Under the pieces are notes generated by a model. It had not been told where the DNA came from and ran no database searches. It saw only the letters and a program-made list of their open reading frames with translations. Positions 1 to 11,057 of a stretch of 64,000 bases of DNA are shown in pieces. The stretch spans positions 7,440,991 through 7,504,990 of the forward strand of contig NC_051092.1 in the NCBI RefSeq assembly GCF_901709675.1, read 5' to 3'. The translations under genes and the position numbers were made by a program. This stretch comes from Syngnathus acus. Its lineage: Eukaryota > Chordata > Actinopteri > Syngnathiformes > Syngnathidae. The stretch's first letter is position 1, and the number at the start of each line of letters is the position of its first letter.

Positions 1-108
1 AGTCTGAGACCAGGGTCAAGTTTGGTAACTGGAACAAGCTCAGACCCTGACAATGATGAAAAGGATGATGCACTTCAGTACTATGCCAATCACACAGCTC
101 AGATTGAG
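1..108 (+). CDS. itpr2: itpr2 exon a (5' boundary not visible)
   Basis: Open in phase 0 from the window edge to GAG before donor gtcaga at 109. It encodes an acidic linker ([19 protein letters not shown]) followed by TAQIE, just before the transmembrane domain. Whether base 1 lies inside the exon or close to its acceptor cannot be seen. Confidence 0.85.
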
Positions 109-3100
109 GTCAGAATTTGGTGTTATATAATATTCTTCTTGGAATGTACCAAATCAAATCATTAAAGAAATTGCATTTGCTAGATTGTGCGGCATGACCG
201 CACCATGGAGCAGATTGTTTTTCCAGTCCCCAACATCTGTGAGTACCTGACCCAAGAGTCGAAAATGCGCGTGTTCACCACCACTGAACGAGATGACCAG
301 GGCAGCAAGGTTAACGACTTCTTTCAGCAGTTTGACGATCTCTACAATGAGATGAGTTGGCAGAAGAAAATCCGAAGTGAGTTTTTGCATGGCAGGGGTT
401 GTTGTTTATTTTTATAAAATGATTTGAAGAATGAAACCGATTAATCTGTCTACTCTCCTATTTTCTGTAGAAAATAAGAGTTTGTTTTGGTTCTCACGCC
501 ATATCTCTCATTGGGGGAGTATCTCCTTCTACCTGGCCTGCCTGCTCAACATCTGTGTGGCTGTATTCTACCCATTTGGAGATGATGGAGATGAAGGTGA
601 CAAAGTGATATTAAAACGTAAAATAGAAAACTATCGATTCGATAATGCGTATAGCCCGGCTACATTTCTTGATTTGAAAATTTTACCCAACTGAATTCAA
701 TTCAATTCCTGCCCGAGGTAAAGCGTATCCCATTAAGTGTTTGTGAGACAAAACATCATTTTCAAACAGTGTTTGGAAGTGTAATTGAGATTCCAAAGTT
801 TAGGACTGAATAATTCGTAGACGAAAGGCAGACACCGATGTCCTGTTGTTCCACCATTTTTTTCTCTCCACAGGAATCTTATCAGTCTTCAACTGTGTAA
901 TGCTGTGGGCTGCATTGGCAGCTTCCATTGCTTTACTTCCAGTGTTACCCAAACCGTGGGGCATCCTTTTCTTCCTGGTCGTCCTCATTTTACGTGCAAT
1001 TTATACCATGGGCCTGGGTCCTGCTTTGTTACTACTTGGTACCATCAATGTAAGTGGCCGAAGACGTGAATCACGTATTGTTCTAACCTCTAAATGTGTT
1101 TTTTTTTTTTTTCCTTTTATATACTCTTACAGTTGTTCAACAAGTTGGTATTTTTAGTGAGTTTTGTGGGAAACCAGGGGACGTTCATCCGTGGTTACAA
1201 AGCTGTCGTCATGGACATGCTTTTCATCTACCACCTGGGCTATGCACTCATCTGTGTTCTGGGTCTCTTTGTGCATGAGTTCTTTTACAGCTTTCTGGTA
1301 AGACCTACCAAACACAAGAAAGATATATTGGATGAATAAATACGTTGTAGGTGATTCACGATAACCTCCCCCCACACAGCTCTTTGACTTGATAATCAGA
1401 GAGGAAACGCTGCTTAATGTCATAAAGAGTGTGACGAGGAATGGACGTTCCATTATCCTGACCGCAGTTCTGGCCATTTTTCTTGTCTACTTCTTCTCCA
1501 TTATCGGCTTCCTCTTCCTCAAAGATGACTTCCGCATGGAGGTGGACCGTCTCCCTGCATCAGGTCAGAATTTTATTAGTCGTCACTCTGGTAAAAATCA
1601 ACTGCGTGGCTGTGTTTTTAGCCGCAGCTGTTATTTTGGTAGCATGACTTATTTGTGGAGTGGTGTGTTGTAATCCTTGTTTTTTTTCTCGGGACCTGTT
1701 AAATTACTTTTTGTTTTCATTTTAATTATTTTTAGGCATTTTTAACACACCATGGAACATTTTTTTCACTGCGAACTCCCCCGTTTTTCTGTTGCATTTG
1801 AGCTGCTGTGGTTATTAGCGCTTGATTGTTTTTTTTCTTAACAATTTCAGGATGTCAGGTTGAACGTAACAATATTGGCACACAATTTTAAAAAACAAGT
1901 CAAGTCAATTATTGTATAGCACCGCATTTTACATGAAAATGCCCTGTGTAGTTAAATGTTGATAAGTCAAAAAGGCACGATCATTCCCAATCAGGCTTGA
2001 GAATGAACAGTCTGTTCGCAGACACATGTTTTGAAAACGCTGCACAGTGTGGGTGTGTTAATGAGCTGTGACTGTGAGCATTGCACGGTCAGGAGAGACA
2101 ACCAGCAGGCACATGTGCACCTGTTGCATAACCTGGCGGCCGTGCCATCCTGTGTACTGCCGAACAGCGTGCAGACACACGCGCACACAGCACAGCAGTG
2201 GCAGGTTATGTAAGCGGCGGCTTTCGTGGTTCTGTGGTTGTTGGTTCGGGAAGGAGCTGAGGTGCAAGGCTCCAGCAAACCTGCCCGGAAGGCTGTCCAA
2301 ACAGCAGCCAACCCACGGCTTTGACCCTTCACCTCGCCACGGCTCCACAGTCTCAGGGCTAGGGCCGTTCCCTTTCCTTCAGACGATTACACTTAAATAG
2401 AGGTCCTAAGTTGCTCAGAACTTTACTGCTGTGCAATTGATTTGTTCAGTTTTATTTCAAGCTGCACTTTGACATCCGCCCACCCGGCAGCTGCTGTTTA
2501 CATAACAATCATATACAGCGTCTTGCTGATTATCAGCACTAATTAGAAAGAGGACGGTTTTAGAAGCCATTTCATTTTTAAAAATTCTTTCCCTTGCATC
2601 TGTTTAGCCCAGTTTACTGGGTGAGAGGATGGCTGAAGTCTGAACAGATTACCTGTCAATCAAGGGGCTGGCACAGACATACATACATTAACACTCGCAT
2701 TCACACCCCTGGATATTTAGTATTTGTTGAGCCTAACATACAGTATGTACATGCTTTTGGACTGTGGGAGAAAGCGCTGGAGAAAAAAAACCCAGTCAAG
2801 CCCAGAAAGAACATAAACTCAACAAAGAGAAGCCAAAGTTGACTCTGCCACTCTGCATAACATTCAGTGACAACGGCACATCTCTCATTTTTAGGATATG
2901 GACATTTATTTGGTAAACAAACGTTGGAAGATTCATGCCCGAAGGACAAATGCTCTGGTTCTATTAAAACTGCTCCTGGTAAGTTTTTCTTTCTGCTTTT
3001 CTTATTGCTTTCCTTATCTTATGATGAAGGGTGAAAGATTTTGTGGTTTGACGGACATTTGAAAACTGTGTAGCTTTTCAGCACAACCGTATCCATTAAC

Positions 3101-6100
3101 CACCCTAACTTCAGTGTTCGTGTATTCACACAAAAATACAGACACACAATAGCTCGCTCGCTTTCGCACGCGTACACAGTCACACAAAGAAATCTGATGT
3201 GGCAAAAAGATGACTCATCAGGACACCTCACCTGTGTTAAATCCACACACACGTGAGTCCATCCATTCCCATCTGCAGTGTTCATTGTTACCATCACTCC
3301 AACATTTAAAGGTTAAATGACATTTTCACATTTGTATATTTCCTATTTGTTTGATTGTAGGAGTTCGTTTGGTCTTAAGTCACGCTGTTGCTAGCTATTG
3401 CTGTGATGTTTTTTCAGAATCATGAGTCATCTAAGATCTGAGTACAATCATTTTTTTCTACAATATTTCCTTAGTGTCTAAATGACATGTTTTTACATTC
3501 AAATACCCCAACGAGTAAGAACACTTGAATTCTTACCCTGCGCAGAGGCACTCCAGAGCCCCAACTATTTGTATACAGTGCAAGCAATTAAAAAGTTATT
3601 TTGTCCTAGTATGTCCTCTTTGTTCAAGATAGAAAATTTTACACGAATAACATGTAACAATAATGATCCTGTATGACTTATTGTGCGTTTACAGATGAGG
3701 ACGAGGGAACAGAGAGGGTGTGCGACACTCTGCTTATGTGCATAATCACCGTGTTGAACCAAGGACTACGTAATGGTGGTGGTGTTGGCGATATTTTGAG
3801 AAGACCCTCCAAAGAGGTCAGATATGGACAGAAATGTACTGTATACATAGTAGATGATATTTGTGTTTCATTGGTTAATTTGCATTTTCTCTCTATTCTG
3901 CCGGTCACGGGCCTATCCAGGAACCGCTGTTTGCGGCCCGCGTGGTTTACGACCTGCTGTTCTTCTTTGTTGTAATCATCATCGTTCTCAACCTCATCTT
4001 TGGCGTAATCATCGACACCTTTGCCGATTTAAGGAGTGAGAAACAAAGGAAGGAGGAGATCCTGAAAACTACTTGTTTCATCTGTGGTGTGTACAACTCT
4101 GTGGTCCATAAAACCTATACCCTTAAAAATGCTGGGTTGAAAACAATCCAATTTGGATTAAAAATTGGACCAAAACCAATTTTCTTTTCTGTAGAAAATA
4201 ACCCAACAAATTGTTTTTTTGTTGTTGTTTTTTTGCACAAAACAACCCAAAGTCAAATTGATTCCACTTCTTGAGTCGATACGAATTTTTAACCTAGCAG
4301 TTTTATGGATGTACAAATGATGGTGGAAGAGATGAGGCTATGCTTGCAAGATGATGAGACAATACCTTTCAGGATTGGAAAGAGACAAATTTGACAACAA
4401 GACGGTGTCCTTCGAAGAGCACATCATGTCTGAGCACAACATGTGGCATTACCTTTACTTTTTGGTTCTGGTGAGAGTGAAGGATCCCACCGAATACACC
4501 GGCCCAGAAAGCTATGTCGCCCAGATGATAGCGGTCAGTATTACATGCACACCCCAAAAATAACATTCCAAATGCCTTCAAATACACTCTTTCAGTAATA
4601 CAGGACTTTTTTTCTAGTGTGTTTGCTTTTTGCACCACATTCATTAGTGTGAAGACATGTACAGTACGAGTTGTAGACGCCTCTATTGCAGTCACAATCA
4701 AAATAGAGACTGAGTCTCTGGCCTATGCCAAGCATCATTTCCTTCTGCTTTTGCTTGACTGGAAAGAGACGTGGTTTCGTTGCTAAGGTAGTTTGCTGAG
4801 TTAGCCCTCAGGGATAGAGTGTAGTTAAATAGTAATTAAACCCGGTCCAGCTCTATTAGCGTCAGTGCACCGACTTGCAGCACTGACACACAGACCAGAA
4901 CGTAAAGGAGGTAATGGCAGCTCAAGTTGATATTGTCAGTTAATGGGTTTAAATAAAGCCTTAGAGCATAATGGCACGTTTGAGATTAACTTTGATTTTG
5001 TGATTGGGCAACGGAATGGTCAAATTATAATGAGCAATTTGCAAGACAAACACATTAAGTTCAATATGCGTCGGCAGGGCTTCAAACTGCTGTTTAAAAA
5101 AAAAAAAAAAAAAAAAAATTAAAACAAGTGATGGGTTTTCAGTCAGTTTTCTATAGCATTGTGTTGACCTAAAAGTGTTCATTATCATCACCATCATCTT
5201 GGTTAGTTTTGTTAATTATTCCAAGATCTACAAAAAATATATACATTTCTTTATAACTGCTTTAATAAAATAGTTTATCTGGTCATCTATGGGAAGTCAG
5301 TTACATGAATTTGTCAGTGCAGTTGCAACAGAAGGATTAGAAACTGTGGGTTACAAAGTGACTTGTAAAGACACTGTTCAGATCATTCTATACTAGGACT
5401 GTCGCTGAATATTTTTAGAATGGATTTTTCTATTGATTATTCCATCGAAAGATCTGCTAGAAATGTATTTTGCATGAAAGTGTATTACGTAACCATTTTC
5501 CCCATTTACTGTTAGTTGGTATTGTTTAGCTATTAAAACAACTGAATAACAATTCAACAATATCACACGAGAGGAATCAATGTTGTACTCACCAAACGTT
5601 TTGAAACTGACTCACCATTGACTCATTACAAGTGAGTAAGACTTCAGTGCATGCATTCATTGATATGAGTGCAATGGGTTTGGTGGGACACTGGGTTGAA
5701 AAGCATCATTACTCAATGTAGACAGTGAGTGTATAACTTGACTGTGTGTGTCTGTGTATGCGCTCGTGTGTGTGTATGGTGATGTTTGTGTGTAAAAGGA
5801 CAGAAGCTATAGGCTCAACAGGTCCTGCATCAGCCGGATTACATAACCCATCCCAAGTGGCCTGCTAATACCTTAGCCTGCCTGGCACGTGCTCTCCTGT
5901 CCCTTTCACTCTCGTATACAAGCACACAAAACGTTTATTTTGAGACTTTCATTTATCGTACAACACACATGGACGGGCAGAAAATTATAGAATGTAGACA
6001 AAACGGCGGAGTTGGCGGCATAGGAAAAGAGACTGCACAAAGCAGAGGTCATTTTTTGCTCTGTAGGTGAAACTCTATTGACAAAGTAATGGTAATGCAA

Positions 6101-9100
6101 GTTAACATAAATATCTATGTGCAAGAGTGTGAGAGAGAGATTGGACTGAGAAAATTGACGCGATCAACAGATCAAGTGTGAGGTCAATGTGCCATTGTTG
6201 CCATCACTTTCAATTCAGAGATTTGTTGGTCCATTTTCACTCACTAAACAGCTGGGATTTTTTCTTGTGGCAGCGCTACATACAAAATAAAAATAGTCAG
6301 AATTGCCACTCTATATGCGATACCATTTTCGATACTGTGGCAATTATTAAAAAAAAAAAGACAAATACTTTAAAAAAAAACATTTAAAAAAATTCTCGAA
6401 TGCCATATAGGGTCAATCAAATAAAATTATTAAAATCAGAAATGAAAAGATGTAAAAGAATAAATAAAAAAATCAAGACTATCGATACTTTGCAAAATAT
6501 TGAAACGTTTGACAACACTGTAATATTGTAATTTGTTTTCACTTAAACAATTGTAAATATCTGTGAAAAATCCCTTTTGAGTGTATTGACTAGGTAACAA
6601 AATAATTAAAGCTGCCCTGTGCAGTGCTGGTTCGACCTGAGGCTCCTGAAAGTCTGGCAATATATCTCTTGCTGTTTGCACATGTACAGTACAGTACATT
6701 GATGCGATCATGACTGTAGCAACTGAGAAGCACGTGGAAATTTGTAAATGCAAGCTCATTTAGGCGTAAGAATTGATCAGTGGAGCAACAGTGGAGCGAA
6801 GTCATTCAGGCAAAACGGCACTAAGTAGAAATGAAAAGCAAGAAGATGTAAATCTTCAGATTGCCTACATCCACGTTTCAGTGTGAGTAATGACTGTGTC
6901 TTCAGCAGAAAAGTGTTGTGTTTCTTAAAAGCCTTTTCAAAGTATACAGAAAGGAAACCTTCCCAGAATTGGGGTTTTTGTGCAAAATCTGTATTTTTCA
7001 TCCAAACAGTTCAGTCGCCTTTTAAGAATCCGGCAGGTAGGACCGCTTTTTGAAAATGAAACTAGTCCATCGTCCAAAAAAACTTGCGGATTGCTTATCA
7101 CATTTTGTTTTTATTGGTAGAACTCCAAACATTAACTCAGTCATAATCACAGCATTGAATTAAAAAATCATGCGCTTCTTTGATAAAAATGTGTCTACAC
7201 AGTCGTCCGCCAACAACACACCGCATCCTCTACATGAGGCATTTTCAAATTCAGTGTTTTGTTGGGGGTTTTTTTTGCACATATTTTACTGGCGTTCACA
7301 AGTATCAAGGAAAATTTGCATTCTATGCGTTTAAAAGGATTTCGGCATGAATGTGAGAATATGGCCTTTGGTTTGCCAGCTCGTCCTCAACATCTCGCAC
7401 TGATCTTACCATGCCTGAAATATATTCTTACATAAGAGTAGGTGGGAGAATACCTCATTGCTCTCACAGAACACGTCATGGTGGTGCCAGTCTGATCCCA
7501 CTCACGACACCATTTAGGTCGTTCTTATCGCAAGTGGCCAATAAATATTACACAAGATCAGCTGATGACAGTTTGTCTGCGTGAAGTCATGTCTCTCCCC
7601 CACAACACGTTCATGCAGATGCACACCCACGCATGTGCGTACATTTTGCATTGCAGGTCCAAGTCCATTACGTAATGCCAATGGTTTGTTTTCCTCAGCG
7701 ACTTTTTACGTTCTGCATTTTTTTTTTATGTGAACAACAAAACATGTTTGTTTGGATGAAAACAAAACGCAAATGATGGGTGACAGATGGCAATTTCTAC
7801 TTGCACAAGTGTATCTTTTTCATGCGAGCCAAAAAAAATAACAGTACAGCCAATAATGAGGACAGTGACTCATATCCGCATTGAAATGTCTGTTATTAGT
7901 CAGTGAATGTATGACCACACTTGACCGCAACGCAGAGACAAAAAGGCCATCATGCTCAAGTGCAAAGCAAAAAGCAAGCTTCTGTTCTTAGAGGATGATT
8001 TCAATTCGAAGTTGTTTCCAGCACCTCCATGTTGAGTCTTGCCCTCCAGTCTGGCCGAAGCTGTGTAGAATCACACCCTGCTTGAGGCCGACTGCCAAAA
8101 TTGCCGCCGCAGCTGTCCCCTTGACATTCTGACTCAGCTCTATTTCGACCGTTATTCACTTCATCCTTCTCACAGTTTCTCTCACTCCCTATCTCTCCTT
8201 CATCTCTCAGGAAAAGAACTTGGAGTGGTTCCCCCGCATGAGAGCCATTTCTCTGGTGAGCAAAGAGGGGGATAACGAGCAGAATGAGATGCGATTGCTG
8301 CAGGAGAAACTGGAGAGCACCGTCACACTGGTAACTCAGCTGTCTGCCCAGCTGTCTGAGCTCAAGGAGCAGGTAAAGACCCGTTTTCATCCTCTCCTCA
8401 TCTGACTATTACTGTACATGCTGTCGTTGGAGCCTCTCTTGACCTAAAAAATATTAGCAGGCTAAGCGGTCAGAGGAAATTGGTGGCCTCACTCCTCCAA
8501 CGTGACCAAACAGTTACTCTTATGGGATCTTAATGGTGATACGTTACAAATTTGTTTTTAATTCCCAATTGTCTTAATATGTCTGATTCTTGCGTTTGCA
8601 ATTTGTCTTTAGGCCCCGCCGTCTTGCCTGGTGTGAGGTTGAAATGTAACAATCTCTTATTACCAGCACTCACCCTGAGTCAAGTCTCAACTAATGTCCC
8701 TGATATAACCCCAATTTGTCAATCCAGCTTTCAGACAGGCTTTGACAGGTTCAAAGTTGGTCTTGGGCTGTGTGAATGACTGCGCTGATGCAAGCGTGAC
8801 TGATCACCCCTGTCACCTGCCCTCGCCGGCATGTGATCCCGGTCACAGACTTGTCCTTGTTCCTCTTGCGACAGATATGTCAATGAAATGCTCGCCGGGG
8901 GAGCATGACGCTTTAAATAAACAAAACAACAAACCCTGTATGGAGTCATGGCTGTCACATCGACCAGCTGATCCCTGTTATTGTGTGTATCATGTCTACT
9001 CTGCGTGCAAAGTAAAGCTCCACCACATGCTTGTGTGTTTTCCACAGATGACTGAACAGAGGAAGCACAAGCAGAGGCAAGGATTATTGGGTCCTCCGCA

Positions 9101-9128
9101 GACAAACCATCACATAGCGAATCATTGA
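1..9128 (+). CDS. itpr2: Inositol 1,4,5-trisphosphate receptor type 2, C-terminal part (12 exons, 5' end outside window)
   Basis: IP3-gated calcium release channel of the endoplasmic reticulum. Exons: 1-108, 184-376, 471-596, 874-1049, 1133-1297, 1380-1563, 2895-2978, 3695-3816, 3921-4086, 4373-4533, 8211-8372, 9048-9128; all junctions are GT/AG and phases agree, giving 575 visible residues of a family about 2,700 long. Visible residue 101 onward holds transmembrane segments S1-S4, S5 ([17 protein letters not shown]), a luminal loop with two cysteines, the selectivity filter GGGVGD at about 373-378, S6 with the gate region ([16 protein letters not shown]), then a Cys-Cys/His-His zinc site ([23 protein letters not shown]) and a C-terminal coiled coil. 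Assigned to type 2 rather than 1 or 3 from the [17 protein letters not shown] stretch and the tail QTNHHIANH. The left end is open, so ligand-binding and regulatory domains lie outside. The last intron but one is 3.7 kb. Confidence 0.97.
184..376 (+). CDS. itpr2: itpr2 exon b, pre-channel linker
   Basis: Acceptor tag at 181-183, donor gtgagt at 377, ends in phase 1. Encodes [20 protein letters not shown] and a segment ending WQKKIR that precedes S1; strongly like the IP3R family. Confidence 0.95.
471..596 (+). CDS. itpr2: itpr2 exon c, segment S1
   Basis: Acceptor after ctgtag, donor gtgaca at 597, phase 1 to phase 1. Encodes [20 protein letters not shown] through [14 protein letters not shown], containing S1 and the acidic first luminal loop. 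Confidence 0.95.
874..1049 (+). CDS. itpr2: itpr2 exon d, segments S2-S3
   Basis: Acceptor ccacag, donor gtaagt at 1050. Encodes two hydrophobic segments and the [17 protein letters not shown] linker typical of IP3 receptors. Confidence 0.94.
1133..1297 (+). CDS. itpr2: itpr2 exon e, segment S4 region
   Basis: Exactly 55 codons, phase 0 at both ends, acceptor ttacag, donor gtaaga. Encodes [19 protein letters not shown] and the [12 protein letters not shown] helix, both near-invariant in IP3 receptors. Confidence 0.96.
1380..1563 (+). CDS. itpr2: itpr2 exon f, segment S5
   Basis: Acceptor cacacag, donor gtcaga at 1564, ends in phase 1. Encodes [21 protein letters not shown]5, and the start of the luminal loop ([16 protein letters not shown]). 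Confidence 0.95.
2895..2978 (+). CDS. itpr2: itpr2 exon g, luminal loop before the pore
   Basis: An 84-base exon, phase 1 at both ends (acceptor tttttag, donor gtaagt). It encodes a divergent loop with two cysteines ([11 protein letters not shown]) that align with the conserved CxKxxC pair of the IP3 receptor pore loop. Its position between exons f and h and its perfect phase fit support it although the sequence is variable. Confidence 0.88.
3695..3816 (+). CDS. itpr2: itpr2 exon h, pore helix and selectivity filter
   Basis: Acceptor tttacag, donor gtcaga. Encodes [20 protein letters not shown] followed by the filter GGGVGD at bases 3775-3792, the signature of the IP3R/RyR pore. Confidence 0.97.
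3921..4086 (+). CDS. itpr2: itpr2 exon i, segment S6 and gate
   Basis: Acceptor atccag, donor gtgtgt at 4087, ends in phase 1. Encodes [20 protein letters not shown], then [16 protein letters not shown] and the first half of the cytosolic zinc site (CFIC). Confidence 0.97.
4373..4533 (+). CDS. itpr2: itpr2 exon j, C-terminal zinc site
   Basis: Acceptor tttcag, donor gtcagt. Encodes [20 protein letters not shown], the two zinc-site histidines and the segment ending [13 protein letters not shown] that links to the C-terminal helix. Confidence 0.96.
8211..8372 (+). CDS. itpr2: itpr2 exon k, C-terminal coiled coil
   Basis: Exactly 54 codons, acceptor tctcag, donor gtaaag. Encodes [20 protein letters not shown] followed by a heptad-like helix ([20 protein letters not shown]) that forms the cytosolic helical bundle of the tetramer. 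Confidence 0.95.
9048..9128 (+). CDS. itpr2: itpr2 terminal exon
   Basis: Acceptor ttccacag, then 26 codons and TGA at 9126-9128. [15 protein letters not shown] and the NHHIANH tail identify subtype 2. Confidence 0.94.
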   Translation: MTEQRKHKQRQGLLGPPQTNHHIANH

Positions 9129-10440
9129 GGGTCTCACAACCTTAACACAATGGATGGACACTGTGAGGAAAAAAAACAATACAAATTGCAGACGTGCACA
9201 CCTACAGTGACTCTTCATCGTTAACAGCTAACAGACGATTAGTCACAAAGTGCCTTTTGTACGACAGCACTGTCAGTTATGGACCACATCTGTGCCGTTT
9301 GGGACAAACTATACAGGTTGCCTGCGCACTTCCATGCCGAGTGGGTCGACCGAATGATTGAGCGGACTTGGCACGCATTTGCCAGTGTGGTATTCGTGTG
9401 GCCAACAGAGGGTGAAGGGAGTTGTTATGGTAAGATTAGTTCTTTGCTGTCTCAGCCCGAATGCCTTTGCTTTCTTAAAGTGGAAGTCGACCCCAACATT
9501 TTTTTTTGCAATATGTTAAATGTGCCCCCGCAAGGCTAAACACGGCATTCTGATTAATATTGCGTTTGTGGAATTTGAGTTAAAATCTGCTAAATTCATC
9601 TGTTTTTAGCTATCTCAGGGGGCTGCCATTTTGCCACTTCCTGTCGACTGTAAATGACATCACACTTGCCAGGTCTGAGGTCACAGCCAATCACGACTCT
9701 GCTTCAGAAAACTGGTGAGCCGTGATTGGTTGTGACCTGTGACCTTACAACTGTGATGTCATTTTCAATCGACAGCAAGTGGCATTATGTCCGCCCCCTG
9801 ACATGGATAAAAACATGGTGGGTTTTTCCTTCTGAATTCATATTCCACAAATGAAACATTAATCACAAGACTATGTTTCAACTATTTGGGCTGCACAGAA
9901 CATGTTATTACAAAGAACATTTTGGGGGTTTACTTCGTCTTTAATGTCGTATCCGAAAATGGACTATTGGTACCAAGATCTGTACTTGGCACTGGGTTAG
10001 GAGTTGTCTTTATTCCTTTTAGATTTCTGATAAGAACCTTTTTAATAACTGGAGTATTATATTTTTTTTACATTTTTGAGTCAGAATCTTTGCTGCCTTA
10101 CTCATCATTGAAAACTGGATTATTGTTTGTTGCACTTTTTCCACACAAAAGGGAGAGACCTGTCCAGTTTGGGCTATTGCCTTCGACTATGATGCATTCA
10201 CTGCGCCACATCTTTTTCTGATTCATTCAGATTTCCACAAAGTAATAAATGAATGTGAATAAAATGTGTAATTCTTACTTGAAAATGATTTTACGTCTAA
10301 ATTGTTTATGGGAATAGCATGTAATAATGACAATAAGGACATCGATTTTATCGGGACGTCAGATAAGTAATATATATGTTTGTGTCTACTACTATTTCTT
10401 AATCCATTTGTCTGTATAAATAAAGTGTATACGCAAATGC
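9129..10440 (+). other. itpr2: itpr2 3' untranslated region and candidate poly(A) signals
   Basis: Non-coding DNA after the itpr2 stop. AATAAA occurs at 10258-10263 and at 10419-10424; either could end the message. A palindromic MITE (9475-9944) lies inside, so if the distal signals are used the message carries it. No other gene is seen here. Confidence 0.5.
9475..9944. mobile_element. Palindromic MITE, family copy 1
   Basis: About 470 bases whose two arms are imperfect reverse complements. The left end begins TTAA then AGTGGAAGTCGACCCC; the right end closes GGGGGTTTACTTCGTCT then TTAA. Around the centre, GGTCACAGCCAATCACG faces CGTGATTGGTTGTGACC. TTAA at both ends may be the target duplication or part of the inverted repeat. 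No coding capacity. A second copy lies at 17611-17869. Confidence 0.82.
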
Positions 10441-10710
10441 CATGAAGGCTTATGTGACTTTTTTCCTACAGTTTGGTTCCAAAACAACTTTTCTAGAACA
10501 GAACTGGGCCGCCCTCATTCAGACATAATTGTATTTTAACTTGCGCATTGGGTTACTTCTCTAATATTAGAAATGAAACTGATGCTGTTTTGTGAGCAGT
10601 TTCCTTCATGTTGCCAATGACACAAGAACCCAAGACCAAACCAGAATCTTGAAGTCACTTGCCAGGTATGCTTAAACATGAAAAGTCATTTAATCCTGCC
10701 TTATGTTGAC

Positions 10711-10803
10711 CTTGCTATTGACTGGCAACCAGTCCAGGATGTACCCCTGTCTTCTCTAGCTCACCAGCAACCCTAATGATGGTATTATTGAAAATGGATG
10801 AAT
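10711..10803 (+). repeat. Fish SINE 3' fragment
   Basis: TGACTGGCAACCAGTCCAGG and an end in GAAAATGGATGAATGG match the 3' part of the tRNA-derived SINE seen in fuller form at 47115-47470. Confidence 0.6.
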
Positions 10804-10909
10804 GGGCATCCCTCCGTGTGAGTGGGAGTTCAAAAGAGCCTCCAAATATTCAGTCAAAACCATTATTGAGTAGCTTTTTAACAATGTACAAGTACACTGA
10901 AAAAAGGTG

Positions 10910-11057
10910 TTTAATTCATTCAATTTTATTTTGTCAAGAAGTTGCACAAAATAAAATCATCTGGATTTGGATATATTTTTAAATTGACTTAAAAATGTCT
11001 GGATTTAGATGGTTTTATTTTGTGCAGCCATCTGAAGAAATAAAATTGATTAAATTT
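10910..11057. mobile_element. Short hairpin MITE
   Basis: About 148 bases forming a near-complete inverted repeat: TTGCACAAAATAAAATCATC in the left arm pairs with GATGGTTTTATTTTGTGCAG in the right, and CAATTTTATTT pairs with AAATAAAATTG. The loop is about 25 bases. It would fold as a long stem-loop. Confidence 0.75.

Noticed and set aside
1991-2400. Overlapping ORFs of about 100 codons in an itpr2 intron
   Set aside because: Located between two in-phase itpr2 exons, cysteine-rich from CA/GT-rich sequence, no domain.
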